A DNA stretch of 64,000 nt from Pseudobacteroides sp035370245. GTDB taxonomy: Bacteria > Bacillota > Clostridia > Acetivibrionales > DSM-2933. Position numbers and translations under genes: made by a program. Location of the stretch: contig DAOOVO010000001.1 of the NCBI GenBank assembly GCA_035370245.1, forward strand, positions 31,938 through 95,937, read 5' to 3'. Positions 24,764 to 34,099 of the stretch are shown piece by piece. How positions within the stretch are numbered: position 1 is the first letter of the stretch; every line of letters starts with the position of its first letter. The notes beneath the pieces were generated by a model. The model was not told the origin of the DNA. It saw only the letters and a list, made by a program, of their open reading frames with translations, and did not search any database.

Positions 24764-24818
24764 ATTATTATATATGATATATTATATAATTCCTATTAAA
24801 AAGTTTGTTTTTTTAATT

Positions 24819-25406
24819 TTATGAATCCTCCGATAAGCTTTTAATATAATCTTTAATAAAATTCAATGTTTCAAATCTCTCATATTCTATTCTTAATCCA
24901 TATTCAAAATAATCCTCATGAGAAATTTTCCTCAAAATGACGGCTTTCAAAAATATAACTTTCTGCAACATATATAAATCAATCTCAAGTATATCATTAA
25001 CAGAAAATGATTCTTTAGAGTATATTTTAAGACCAAATATGCTTATATCTTTTATAGTGGCCAGGTGCTTCTTATCTTTACCCCTCTTTCTAATGTCAGC
25101 ATATAAAGAAACCGGCTTCCTTTCATGAAGTCTCAACTCGGAACCGGGTTCTATGGTATCGATTTGAAACTTCAGAATATTTCTCCTAGAATCTATAGAT
25201 ATAACATTACAACCAATTTTTATTATATTATCTTGTTCTTTTATCGTAATTACCGCCGGATCACCTTCACGAAAATTAAGAACTGGAAACTGCCTTGTCA
25301 GACGAAGAGTAATTGAAGAATCACTTGAATCAATAATATCACATCTAAAGGGTTTGACTGCCGAGTAGTGACTAACCAATACAACTTTGTCAACCTTTAA
25401 TTCCAT
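24819..25406 (-). CDS. PilZ domain protein (YcgR-like c-di-GMP receptor)
   Basis: The 195-aa product has an N-terminal YcgR-type beta domain (about residues 1-90) and a C-terminal PilZ domain. The c-di-GMP-binding motifs are intact: RLHER (RxxxR, about residue 91) and DISIFG (DxSxxG, about 119). Such proteins slow the flagellar motor or change secretion when c-di-GMP rises. No flagellar gene is adjacent, so its target is not visible here. Single gene with its own terminator. Confidence 0.85.
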   Translation of the reverse strand: MELKVDKVVLVSHYSAVKPFRCDIIDSSDSSITLRLTRQFPVLNFREGDPAVITIKEQDNIIKIGCNVISIDSRRNILKFQIDTIEPGSELRLHERKPVSLYADIRKRGKDKKHLATIKDISIFGLKIYSKESFSVNDILEIDLYMLQKVIFLKAVILRKISHEDYFEYGLRIEYERFETLNFIKDYIKSLSEDS

Positions 25407-25538
25407 ATTATCACCTCATAATGATAATGGCTTATATGACTTCTAAGTATTCTATATATAGATATTCTGTATATTATAAATATTCTATAAAATTCATCAA
25501 AATCCTTTTTATTAGGGGTATTATTCTTTTTACAGCAT

Positions 25539-26471
25539 TTAGAAAATTCGCCTTACACCGACAATCCTCTGTTTATAATATTCTTCATTAATCTCATAAA
25601 CATCTACTGAATAATTTAATTTACTGGCAATTATGAACTCGTTTTTATTAACGAAAATACCCACCGAAGCAATGTCTTTTCTCTGTTCATCCGAACTGAA
25701 AAAAACAAGATCTCCTGCTATCGGACTTTCTTTTGACATGTCAATTTCCTTGCCCATCTTATATTGCATATCCAAAGTTCTTGGAAGTCTAACCCCGTTA
25801 ATCCTGCTACAAATATACGTTAAGCCCGAACTATCAATCCCCCAGGCACTAATACCCCCTTGAAGAAAAACAGTTCCCTTAAACTTTAATGCAGTAGCCA
25901 CAAATGACTCGGCAGATGTTTTTGCAACCTTTTTTCCAGGTTCAATATGTATTGTACCGTTTTCACTGATCCATCCAGTTTTTTCGTCCGGTAATGCCAC
26001 CTCATACCAACCCTGAACACTTTTAATTACAGAAAACTCGGTCCCCATCACTACATCCCTTATAAGCGAACCATTTACCATTTGAGACAGAACACTGGAC
26101 TTCTTTACAGTGACAATTATTTTTGATTCCGAATTATCCTGATCTAGTGATGACGTGTCTTTAGTAATATACCTTGTTTTTATCCAGCCCGTTAAACCGT
26201 CTGCAGTTTCTACCTTTGACCACGATTCCTTAGACTCAATTATATTGACAGGCTGATTGTACAAAACCTGTGTAATCTTTTCAGATTGTACGGTAGCATC
26301 CTTGAATAGTTCTACCGCAGTATCCGTTATAACACCTATATTGTTCCATGATGCTGATACTGAAAATGCACCTGAAAGACCGGCACCTGCATCATCAGTA
26401 TTTTCATTGTTGCTGCATCCGCTAAAAAATATTAGTGTCATTAATAATGTCAATATTACTTTCTTACCCAT
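25539..26471 (-). CDS. SH3/NlpC-P60 lipoprotein with missing catalytic residues
   Basis: Start ATG 26471. The 310-aa product has a lipoprotein signal (LTLLMTLIFFSGC; Cys about 19), two bacterial SH3 domains (about 60-105 and 120-178) and a C-terminal NlpC/P60 domain (about 185-310). In active NlpC/P60 enzymes the nucleophile is in a D-C-S-G motif and the base His in H-V-G-I. Here these read GIDSSGLT and ASVGIFV, so Cys is Ser and His is Ser, and the third conserved His region reads FIIAS. The enzyme should be dead as a peptidase. It may bind peptidoglycan or regulate another hydrolase. Confidence 0.85.
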   Translation of the reverse strand: MGKKVILTLLMTLIFFSGCSNNENTDDAGAGLSGAFSVSASWNNIGVITDTAVELFKDATVQSEKITQVLYNQPVNIIESKESWSKVETADGLTGWIKTRYITKDTSSLDQDNSESKIIVTVKKSSVLSQMVNGSLIRDVVMGTEFSVIKSVQGWYEVALPDEKTGWISENGTIHIEPGKKVAKTSAESFVATALKFKGTVFLQGGISAWGIDSSGLTYICSRINGVRLPRTLDMQYKMGKEIDMSKESPIAGDLVFFSSDEQRKDIASVGIFVNKNEFIIASKLNYSVDVYEINEEYYKQRIVGVRRIF

Positions 26472-26486
26472 TGTTACCCCGCCATA

Positions 26487-29144
26487 TTATAACTTTATAA
26501 CATTTACATCATTTCCATACACTTTACAAATTGTATCTAATTCCCACTTTTTGCAGGTAAAAAGAATAATTTGCCTTTTTTCTGATAAGTCTTTAAACAT
26601 TTCTAATGTGTCATAAGTTCGCTTCTGGTCATAGAAGGAGAATACTTCATCCATTATAAGAGGCAGAGTTTCCCCTTTCATCATCAAAATCTCCGAAGAT
26701 GCTATTCTTAATGCCAGATAAATCTGCTCCACCGTACCGCAGCTAAGCATGTCCACTGATACCACAGACCCCGTTTCCGGTTCTATTAGCCGTAATACAA
26801 GATTATCATCGAGTTTGAGCCTGTTATACTTATTACATGTCATTTTACTTAGTATATACCCTGTCTTTTCATTTAATGCCGGTACAAAATCCCTATGAAT
26901 CTCTGTGCTTGCTTCATAAAGAGTCTCAAGAGCGGTTTTTAAAGAGAATATCCTACCCTCTATTTCCTCTTTGCTTGCCTCTAATTCATTTATCTCTTCA
27001 ACTACTTTTTGAAGCTCTTCATCCTTTATGGAATTCTTTAGAATAGTTTCAATTTCCTTTGCCTTTAAAAGGATATTCTGAGTTTCCTCTCCATTCTTTC
27101 TTTCTTCTTTTTCCAGCACCTCTTCCAGTTCATATATACATGCTTCTCGCGATAATAATTGCAGCTGCCCCTCACACAAAGATAAACTTATATCTTCAAA
27201 ACATATATCGCAGTTGCTTTCAATAATCGCAACACTGCGGGATACTTTGTTAAGCTCGTCATATAAGACATCAATTGTATCTATGTTATTAATACCCAAT
27301 ATCAATGCTGCCTTATCAATACATTTTTTATATTCCGATTCCAAATCTGCCTTTCTTGACGCCATATATCGGCTGCCTAAACTCTGTGAAATCTTTTTGT
27401 CATATGTATTTTTGATTATGCCAAAATACTCGGCATTTATAGATTCCTGTTCTAAATCAATGCTTGCTGCAAAAAGCTTTTCATGTACGTTATTGAGTAA
27501 TACTGCCTTCTGTTTTTCTAAAGAAACCAACTTTTCTTCAAGTATGGAAAGGTCATTGTTTAAATCGTTAAAATAGCTTACATTGCTTTTGTATAAAGCA
27601 TGGAGTCTGAAAAACTCCTCTACGGAAGAAGCTTTGGCTGTAAGAAGGATAGCTTCTATCCTTTCCTCAAGCTCACCAAGTTCTGCTTCCAAATCGTTCT
27701 TTTTTTGATATTCCCCGCTTTCGGACGCATCAGGCAACTCATTATCTTCATTACCTTCAATCAACGATAATTCTCTCTTATCATGATTTGATTTCACTAT
27801 ATAGAGCAATATGGCAATTATAGTAAATACAGGCACACCTGCCATAAGGAACGGATTAACAAAAAAGCCTATAATAGACAATAAGACAAGCATGCAGTTT
27901 ACAATAATCGCTATGCTATAAGCATCCAATCCATTTTTTCCGTTTTCGGTATGTTTTTCATTTACATAAATATCCGAAAAAAACTCTCCTCTTATATTAT
28001 TCATTCGTTTTTTTATATTGTCAACTTTATTGTTCAAATCCAGCATCTCTTGGTCCACATTGCTGTCTAAATACTTAAACCCCAATATTTTCTCCAGAGA
28101 TTTTTCTGCTTCTCTCATCTCATCTTTCTTATTGTACAGCCTTTCCTTAAGAGTCGCTATCTCTTCATTGCAATCCAAATATCCTTTATATTCACTGACT
28201 AATTGTGCAAGATCATCATCTGAAAGCTCCATGAGCCTCCAATCCATACAATCCATTGCATCATCGGTTTGGGCATTTTCAAGCATTAAAGCTTTTTCAT
28301 CCTCAAGCATTTTAATTCTTTCAATGATATCTTTTAAATTTTTTTCCTTGTCCTTTGCTTCTTCCAAATCCCTTCTCAGTTTCAAATAAGCCTTTGACTT
28401 GATAATGTCCTCCTTAACGGTATTCAGTCTCTCTAATTGGGTAATATTTTCTTTAAGCTCCTGCTCCAACAGTTCCAGATTTTCCCTTTCTTTTTGCATT
28501 TCAGACTGAATAGACTTAAGCTCTTGCAACCTTATATTGATGCGTTCAAGAGAATCCGGTAAGCCCTTAATAGTTCCGGTATACTTTTTTATGGCCTCTT
28601 TCAAGGCTTTCTCTCCCTTATTAAAGGACACATCCTCAAAACCGGTTTGAGAAAGGTTAATCAGCACATTTTTTACCTCAGCAAGACCTGCATCATCAAT
28701 AAATGCACCTGTTTGTCTGACAAATACGGTCTTTTCAAAACATATCTCACTTAGCTTAATGTGATTTTGTGCAAATAAAATATTTTTATTTTTATCTATT
28801 TCAAATGTATTTGTTATATCGTTAAAAAAAGAGTCATAGATCCTTACGGTGTTATCGAGAAAATTTCTATCAACCCTTATCTGCTGCCCATTATCGAGAA
28901 TATATTCCATAGAGCCTGAAAACCCTGAATCCTGCCATGGTTTGTATTTCTTTAAATTGCTGGCTCCTTGTCCCTTCAACTGTTTTGAGCCTTTTGCTCC
29001 ATAAAGCATATATTTAATGAAGTTTTGCAGCGTGGTTTTCCCCGATTCATTTTCGCCATATATTATATTTATATTTCCGTCAAAATCTGCCACAAAATTT
29101 TTAAACTTACCAAATGCTGTTAATTCCAGCTTTTTTATTTTCAT
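26487..29144 (-). CDS. YhaN/SbcC-like ATPase with coiled coils
   Basis: The 885-aa product is an SMC-type ATPase: Walker A IIYGENESGKTTLQNF (about residue 28), long coiled coils (about 180-380 and 470-760), a central pair of hydrophobic segments (about 410-455) and a C-terminal LSCGTVEQIYLALRIA signature with Walker B LPLIMDEVF. The membrane-hairpin layout is that of YhaN of Bacillus. It overlaps the nuclease gene by 4 bases (ATGA), so the two proteins are made together as an SbcCD/Rad50-Mre11-like DNA-end-processing complex. Confidence 0.88.
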   Translation of the reverse strand: MKIKKLELTAFGKFKNFVADFDGNINIIYGENESGKTTLQNFIKYMLYGAKGSKQLKGQGASNLKKYKPWQDSGFSGSMEYILDNGQQIRVDRNFLDNTVRIYDSFFNDITNTFEIDKNKNILFAQNHIKLSEICFEKTVFVRQTGAFIDDAGLAEVKNVLINLSQTGFEDVSFNKGEKALKEAIKKYTGTIKGLPDSLERINIRLQELKSIQSEMQKERENLELLEQELKENITQLERLNTVKEDIIKSKAYLKLRRDLEEAKDKEKNLKDIIERIKMLEDEKALMLENAQTDDAMDCMDWRLMELSDDDLAQLVSEYKGYLDCNEEIATLKERLYNKKDEMREAEKSLEKILGFKYLDSNVDQEMLDLNNKVDNIKKRMNNIRGEFFSDIYVNEKHTENGKNGLDAYSIAIIVNCMLVLLSIIGFFVNPFLMAGVPVFTIIAILLYIVKSNHDKRELSLIEGNEDNELPDASESGEYQKKNDLEAELGELEERIEAILLTAKASSVEEFFRLHALYKSNVSYFNDLNNDLSILEEKLVSLEKQKAVLLNNVHEKLFAASIDLEQESINAEYFGIIKNTYDKKISQSLGSRYMASRKADLESEYKKCIDKAALILGINNIDTIDVLYDELNKVSRSVAIIESNCDICFEDISLSLCEGQLQLLSREACIYELEEVLEKEERKNGEETQNILLKAKEIETILKNSIKDEELQKVVEEINELEASKEEIEGRIFSLKTALETLYEASTEIHRDFVPALNEKTGYILSKMTCNKYNRLKLDDNLVLRLIEPETGSVVSVDMLSCGTVEQIYLALRIASSEILMMKGETLPLIMDEVFSFYDQKRTYDTLEMFKDLSEKRQIILFTCKKWELDTICKVYGNDVNVIKL

Positions 29145-30283
29145 ATATCAATCTTACCTTTCTCCAAGGCTATAAGTCCAAAATCTAAAGCTCTCTTAAG
29201 CTTAGATTTAATCTCTTCATCCTTTTCATCCTCTATTTTTTTAAGCATTTTCCTTGCAAAAATTCCTCTAAGTCCCGGCTCACAGGAGATTTCGTCAATA
29301 TTGTATGAAAGTCTTGTATCATTAATAATTTTGACAAAGAAAAACATCTCATTTAATTTATCCTCTATTTGCTTTAGTTCCTTGCCCAACTCGTATTCAG
29401 TCAAGCCTTTGAGTCTGATAGAAACAAGACTATTTGAAGAAACATTTTTTATAAGCTCATTTATTTTTTCTTCTATCTTTTCATATGTATCTAAGCCTGT
29501 AATATCCAACTCCATATTGTAATACTGCTTTTTAAAAGTCCTTACAAATTCATATTCCAGTATTTTTCTTTTATCATATGATTCATTGTATAATGTACAT
29601 AAAAAGACACCATGCTCACCTTCTTCATCAAACCCCAACGGTTCCGGACTTCCGGGATTAAATATGTTACCATAGCCACCAATATTTTCAGCTCTATTGT
29701 GAAAATGGCCCATTGCTATATAATCCATGCCTGTAGTAGCCAAACTGTGGCTGGATACAGGGTTTAGAACAGTCTTACCGAAATTCATATCCACAGTTCC
29801 ATGAAGCATAAGTATATTAAAACAACCTTTGTTAAGGGCTATATCCGGAATAGAAGGCTCTAACCTGTTGCTGTTCTCAAATCCCATTCCGAATACGCAT
29901 GTATTAATATCTTCAAAGTAAACAAAGCTCTTTTCGGGACATAAAATAAAGACATTTTTCGCCCACGAATAATTTTGATATAATGAATTTGATGCATAAG
30001 GATCATGGTTACCGGGCACCATCACTATCTTTATATCGGGTATGCTTTTAAAAAGCTCATTGACATGGTTAATAGTAGAGCGTCTGATATATTTATGCTC
30101 ATATAAATCCCCGCTTATAAGAATCATATGAGCCTTCTTATTTTTAGCAGTATCTACTATAAACGCCAAAACATCCTTGAGGTCCTGCCTCCTGACGGAT
30201 GATCTCTTTGTGTCTGCTCCTAATGAAGTAAAGGGCATGTCCAAGTGTATGTCTGCACAATGCAAAAATTTAAGTATATTCAT
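29141..30283 (-). CDS. YhaO/SbcD-like metallophosphoesterase DNA nuclease
   Basis: The start is placed at ATG 30283 after AGGGTG (380 aa: MNILKFLHCADIHLDMPFTS). It contains all calcineurin-type nuclease motifs: HCADIHLD, ISGDLYEH, VPGNHDPY, MLHGTVDM and MGHFHNRAE, which hold the two metal ions. C-terminal region about 260-380 is the capping/ATPase-binding part. Partner of the downstream YhaN-like ATPase; together they trim or open DNA ends. Confidence 0.9.
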   Translation of the reverse strand: MNILKFLHCADIHLDMPFTSLGADTKRSSVRRQDLKDVLAFIVDTAKNKKAHMILISGDLYEHKYIRRSTINHVNELFKSIPDIKIVMVPGNHDPYASNSLYQNYSWAKNVFILCPEKSFVYFEDINTCVFGMGFENSNRLEPSIPDIALNKGCFNILMLHGTVDMNFGKTVLNPVSSHSLATTGMDYIAMGHFHNRAENIGGYGNIFNPGSPEPLGFDEEGEHGVFLCTLYNESYDKRKILEYEFVRTFKKQYYNMELDITGLDTYEKIEEKINELIKNVSSNSLVSIRLKGLTEYELGKELKQIEDKLNEMFFFVKIINDTRLSYNIDEISCEPGLRGIFARKMLKKIEDEKDEEIKSKLKRALDFGLIALEKGKIDI

Positions 30284-30408
30284 TAAAAACACCCTGTAAA
30301 ATGTTTATTGAATTTTTCTTTCATTTTATCAATAACTGGATTGTTTTCAAATAGGCATTTTTTAATTTTTATCAGCATTTCTTTCAAATGTCAAAATATC
30401 ATTCTTAC

Positions 30409-30439
30409 TTGACAACCATCGGCGAATATTTGATATAAT
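30409..30439 (+). promoter_or_regulatory. Possible promoter before the HD-GYP pseudogene
   Basis: TTGACA (30409-30414) and TATAAT (30434-30439) 19 bp apart, or GATATA at 17 bp. The 30284-30644 gap otherwise shows no gene. Confidence 0.4.
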
Positions 30440-30644
30440 ATTTATATGAGTCTTATTACAAACAAATGTAATAGATTTTCGCTTTTAATAATCATAATTT
30501 CCAAATTATTATATATCTTGCCTTTCTGTAATACAAGTTTATATGAAGAGTTTTTCAGCAGCAAGATTTTTTACAAAATATGGTATATTATAGCAAATTG
30601 CAGTGTTCCTGATCCATGTATTGAATAAGCATGAGGTGAATTTA

Positions 30645-31279
30645 ATGAACAAAATTTCTCATATGGAGTATGACGATTTAGGAATTATTGATAATAACTC
30701 CAATGATAATAACTCCAACAATATAAATCCATGGAAAATAATAGTTGCCGATGATGACAGCGAAGTTCATAGGGTAACAAAACTAGAATTATTGCATTAG
30801 GTTATGGACTTTCAGCTGATGAAGCCGATATTATTGTACAAGCTGCCCCTATGCATGATATAGGAAAAATCGCAATTCCGGATGAAATATTAAACAAGCC
30901 CGGTAAGCTTACACCTGAAGAATTTGAAATCATGAAGACCCATTCCCAGTTGGGCTATGACCTATTGAAAACTTCTTCACGAATGACTCTAAAAGCCGCT
31001 GCTATCATCGCACTTCAACATCATGAAAAATACAACGGCACGGGTTATCCCAATAATCTTAAAGGCGAGCAAATACATATCTACGGAAGAATAGCCGCCG
31101 TTGCAGATGTATTTGATGCATTAGGCTGCGACAGGGTATATAAAAAGGCATGGGAATTAGAAAAAATTATTGAGCTTTTCAAACAAGAACGGGGCCAACA
31201 CTTTGACCCTATCCTTGTAGATATTTTATTCAAAAATATGGATAAGATTCTTGAAATCAAAAAGTCCCTTTCCGACTAA
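30645..31279 (+). pseudogene. HD-GYP response regulator (RpfG-like), internally deleted
   Basis: ATG 30645 after GAGGTGA encodes 'WKIIVADDDSEVHRVTKLEL', the start of a receiver domain, then stops at 30798-30800. From about 30786, in another frame, the sequence reads RIIALGYGLSADEADIIVQA and MHDIGKIAIPDEILNKPGKL, then HHEKYNGTGYP, the HD-GYP c-di-GMP phosphodiesterase domain, ending at 31279. Most of the receiver and any middle domain (often DUF3369) are deleted and the frame is shifted. An internal ATG at 30851 could give a 142-aa HD-GYP fragment, but it lacks the first helices. Confidence 0.8.
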
Positions 31280-31280
31280 A

Positions 31281-31949
31281 TCAAATATCTCTTTTCTCAT
31301 AAATGCTGCGGGATATAATATATGAAATATACAGTACAATAAAAGATATACTTAACATCATAACATATGCCAAATATGTTTTTTCCTCTATAATTTTGCC
31401 TATTTCATTAAATATCCTTCCAATAGCACTATCTGCAGGAATAAGGTTAGCCAGAGGAACTATAAAAGCTATTGCCAATAAAGGAAGATATGTTAATAAC
31501 TTTGCTTTGTTATAGCCAAATTTAAAGAAAATCGGTACTTGAAAAGAAGCAACCACAGAAAATATTAAAAAGCCAATACATACTACAAACAATAACTCCT
31601 CTATCTCAATATTCTTTTCTATAATCACAGCCGATAAAAATACAATTACAACAGAAACCGCTAAAAATAAAACTGATCCAGCCAATGAAAACATATATCT
31701 TCCGGTTACAATATCTTTTCTTTTCAGAGAAAAGGTGCCGTACAGCTTATCAAGTGAATTTTTTTCTCCAATTGAAAAAGGGTATGATGCTAAAAACAAT
31801 GCCCAGATCATAAACATAGGCGGTATTATATACGGTTCCTTATTACCGATCCCAAATAAGAATCCCACAGCCAGCAATACAAAAAGAAACCTGCAATATG
31901 GTTTTACAGTCAGAAAATCAAGCTTTAGCACTTTAACTGCTTTAGTCAT
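31281..31949 (-). CDS. ABC-2 type permease of a GntR-controlled transporter
   Basis: The 222-aa membrane protein has six hydrophobic segments (about residues 18-35, 40-58, 80-105, 115-135, 145-165, 190-215). It follows the ATPase gene with a 4-base overlap (31946-31949), so the two are coupled. It is like ABC-2 permeases of YtrBC/BcrAB-type exporters. Substrate unknown; such operons often respond to cell-envelope stress or peptide antibiotics. Confidence 0.75.
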   Translation of the reverse strand: MTKAVKVLKLDFLTVKPYCRFLFVLLAVGFLFGIGNKEPYIIPPMFMIWALFLASYPFSIGEKNSLDKLYGTFSLKRKDIVTGRYMFSLAGSVLFLAVSVVIVFLSAVIIEKNIEIEELLFVVCIGFLIFSVVASFQVPIFFKFGYNKAKLLTYLPLLAIAFIVPLANLIPADSAIGRIFNEIGKIIEEKTYLAYVMMLSISFIVLYISYIISRSIYEKRDI

Positions 31950-32806
31950 ACCAATAACCTCCCTTTATTTATAAAGACTATAATATCATCCATTGTACAC
32001 GATTCAATAAGTACTTTGCTGCCCATCATGCCCGCTTTATCAACTTCTATAAGTCCTTCAAACCCTTCTCCATGTTCCCTTAAACCGACAATCATCTTCT
32101 TTTGCTTTGGATCGATATCGTTCTTACCGCCTTTAACAAGACAATAGCTTTCTAAAAGCAAATCTTTTGTCCCTGTAAAAACAATTTCTCCGTTATTAAT
32201 AAATGTTATATAGTCTGCAACTTTATCAAGATCTGAAGTTATGTGAGTGGAGAATAGAACACTTCTTGTTTCGTCAATTATAAAATCACTTAATATATCC
32301 ATAAGTTCATCTCTAGCTACCGGGTCAAGGCCACTTGTTGGTTCATCAAGTATCAAAAATCTGGCATCATGGGATAATGCTACAGCTATCATAAGTTTCA
32401 TCTTCATTCCCCTTGATAAATCCTTAACCTTTTTGTTCCTATCCAGGTTAAACTCATTAAGATAACCTGCAAATTTGCTGCTGTCCCATTTTCGGTAAAA
32501 TAATCTTACAGCCTTCTCAACATCATTAAGGTTCCAATCATCCACAAAATAAGGCTGATCGAATACCACCCCAATTTGTTCCTTTATAATATCTTCATAC
32601 GTTATATTATCAAGTTCCAATACCTTGATATCACCCGATTGTCTTTTTATCATATTGAGTATTAACTTTATTGTGGTAGTCTTTCCTGCACCATTAGGTC
32701 CTATAAAGCCCATTATATAGCCTTGGGGTAAAGAAAAACTCACATTTTTTAATGAAAAATCGCCAAAGCTCTTATTTAGGTTACTGATTTCCAATACATT
32801 ACTCAT
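31946..32806 (-). CDS. ABC transporter ATP-binding protein
   Basis: The start is ATG 32806 with AAGGAGG at good spacing (an upstream in-frame start lies inside the gntR gene). The 286-aa product has Walker A GFIGPNGAGKTTTIK, signature LSRGMKMKLMIAVAL, Walker B FLILDEPTSGLDP and H-loop FSTHI, all in the first 200 residues, then a C-terminal extension. It overlaps the GntR gene by 8 bases and the permease gene by 4. This is a standard three-gene GntR-ATPase-permease operon. Confidence 0.92.
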   Translation of the reverse strand: MSNVLEISNLNKSFGDFSLKNVSFSLPQGYIMGFIGPNGAGKTTTIKLILNMIKRQSGDIKVLELDNITYEDIIKEQIGVVFDQPYFVDDWNLNDVEKAVRLFYRKWDSSKFAGYLNEFNLDRNKKVKDLSRGMKMKLMIAVALSHDARFLILDEPTSGLDPVARDELMDILSDFIIDETRSVLFSTHITSDLDKVADYITFINNGEIVFTGTKDLLLESYCLVKGGKNDIDPKQKKMIVGLREHGEGFEGLIEVDKAGMMGSKVLIESCTMDDIIVFINKGRLLV

Positions 32807-33182
32807 AATTTTCCTCCTTAAGCATTGTTTCGAAAATTGTCCGGAGCTCATCCTTGCTTATTTTTGCAATTTTTGCCGAATTAATAGCTGCTGTGAAACT
32901 TTCCTCAATATTCCGTAAAAGCTGCTCGCGAACCATTTCCGAGTTTTTAGGCAAAACATAACAGCCTTTTCCCTGTACATTTGCTACAAAACCTTCCTGC
33001 TCTAAGTCCCCATATGCACGGGTTGTGGTGATAACACTTATCTTGAGATCCTTTGCCAGCTGTCTTATCGACGGCAACACCTCACCCTCCGACAGCTCTC
33101 CGCTTAATATGGCATTTTTTATCTGTTCTTTTATTTGCTCATATATAGGAACTCCGCTGCTATTTGATATTACTATTCTCAC
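32799..33182 (-). CDS. GntR family repressor, YtrA subfamily
   Basis: The 127-aa product is a short GntR protein: VPIYEQIKEQIKNAILSGEL, LPSIRQLAKDLKISVITTTR, then the wing GFVANVQGKGCYVLP and a dimer helix. Small YtrA-type repressors lack a large ligand domain and usually control the ABC operon they head. First gene of the operon. Confidence 0.92.
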   Translation of the reverse strand: MRIVISNSSGVPIYEQIKEQIKNAILSGELSEGEVLPSIRQLAKDLKISVITTTRAYGDLEQEGFVANVQGKGCYVLPKNSEMVREQLLRNIEESFTAAINSAKIAKISKDELRTIFETMLKEENYE

Positions 33183-33294
33183 ATTCCTACCACCTTATTA
33201 TATAGTTTATAGTGTATATATACTATATATACATTATAAACTGTTTGTTTTTAATTGTCAATTGATGAAGTCAAAAATTCTAATTCTACACAAT

Positions 33295-33356
33295 GTAAAA
33301 TTACCTTTACATTATATATTCATCATGATATAATAATAATGTAAAGTTAACTTTAC
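33295..33356 (+). promoter_or_regulatory. Promoter flanked by two operators of the XRE gene
   Basis: TTTACA (33306-33311), 17 bp, TATAAT (33329-33334). A near-palindrome GTAAAATTACCTTTAC (33295-33310) covers the -35 and a perfect palindrome GTAAAGTTAACTTTAC (33341-33356) lies just after the -10. The two are related, so a dimeric repressor, most simply the XRE protein encoded next, should bind both. Confidence 0.7.
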
Positions 33357-33384
33357 CTTTTTTATTTGAACTGGGGGGGTTTAT

Positions 33385-33600
33385 TTGAAAAATAGAATAA
33401 AAGAATTGAGAGAAAAGTATAAATTGACACAGGATGAGTTGGCCAATAAGGTGGACGTATCCAGGCAAACAATTATATCATTGGAAAAAGGCAAGTACAA
33501 TCCTTCAATCATTTTGGCACATAAAATCTCACAGGTCTTTGAATTAACCATTGAGCAGGTTTTTATATTTGATAAGGAGGAATCCGAAAATGAAAAATAA
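33385..33600 (+). CDS. XRE family helix-turn-helix regulator
   Basis: Starts at TTG 33385 after a G-rich ribosome site. The 71-aa product is almost only a Cro/CI-type helix-turn-helix: RIKELREKYKLTQDELANKV, DVSRQTIISLEKGKYNPS. These short regulators are commonly paired with a small membrane protein gene, as here. The operators at 33295-33356 imply autoregulation. Confidence 0.92.
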   Translation: MKNRIKELREKYKLTQDELANKVDVSRQTIISLEKGKYNPSIILAHKISQVFELTIEQVFIFDKEESENEK

Positions 33601-34000
33601 TATTTTTAGAGAGCAAAGTCTAAAAAACAACTATGATATCATTTTATTATCTTTAGTTACCATTGTTTTTATCTTACTAGGCTCATTTTCTATAGATTAC
33701 ATTTATATTTACGGAATACCCCTTTTATTAATTCCATTCATTTTTACATACATACCTTATAGAAAACTAAAGAAAGGTGACGAAAGAGTAAAATCATTGA
33801 CATATTTAACAAGCTTTGCAGCACTAATGCTTTTCATTTCCGTATCGGTACTAACATGTATATGGCTTAATTTTAACTTTAATAAACAATACACATTTAC
33901 TGTCAATGTAGGTACAATAATAGAAAATATATTTTTAGGATTAGGCATTCTGTTCTTTGCCTTTTCAGCTTTATTTTCTTTTTTCAGAAGACGATATTAA
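33590..34000 (+). CDS. Small membrane protein co-transcribed with XRE regulator
   Basis: The ATG at 33590 follows TAAGGAGG and overlaps the end of the XRE gene by 11 bases. The 136-aa product has four hydrophobic segments (about residues 17-35, 39-55, 73-93 and 108-128) and basic ends (KNNIFREQ; FFRRRY). DUF2178-like membrane proteins often pair with such regulators, but I cannot confirm the family. Possibly an anti-repressor or sensor. Confidence 0.75.
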   Translation: MKNNIFREQSLKNNYDIILLSLVTIVFILLGSFSIDYIYIYGIPLLLIPFIFTYIPYRKLKKGDERVKSLTYLTSFAALMLFISVSVLTCIWLNFNFNKQYTFTVNVGTIIENIFLGLGILFFAFSALFSFFRRRY

Positions 34001-34053
34001 AAATTAATAAGCAATCCATAAGCACCATAAACAAAGCAGGGATCACATGCTTT

Positions 34054-34093
34054 AAAACCAGTCTTAGCTTACCCATTACAGCTAACTGGTTTT
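34054..34093. terminator. Bidirectional terminator between the XRE pair and ureD
   Basis: AAAACCAGTCTTAGCT (34054-34069) pairs with AGCTAACTGGTTTT (34080-34093), two bulged bases, with T runs on both sides. Confidence 0.8.
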
Positions 34094-34099
34094 TTTATT

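Noticed and set aside
30446..30628. Plus-strand 60-aa ORF upstream of the HD-GYP pseudogene
   Set aside because: No ribosome site, Ile/Phe/Ser-rich frame typical of AT-rich noncoding DNA.
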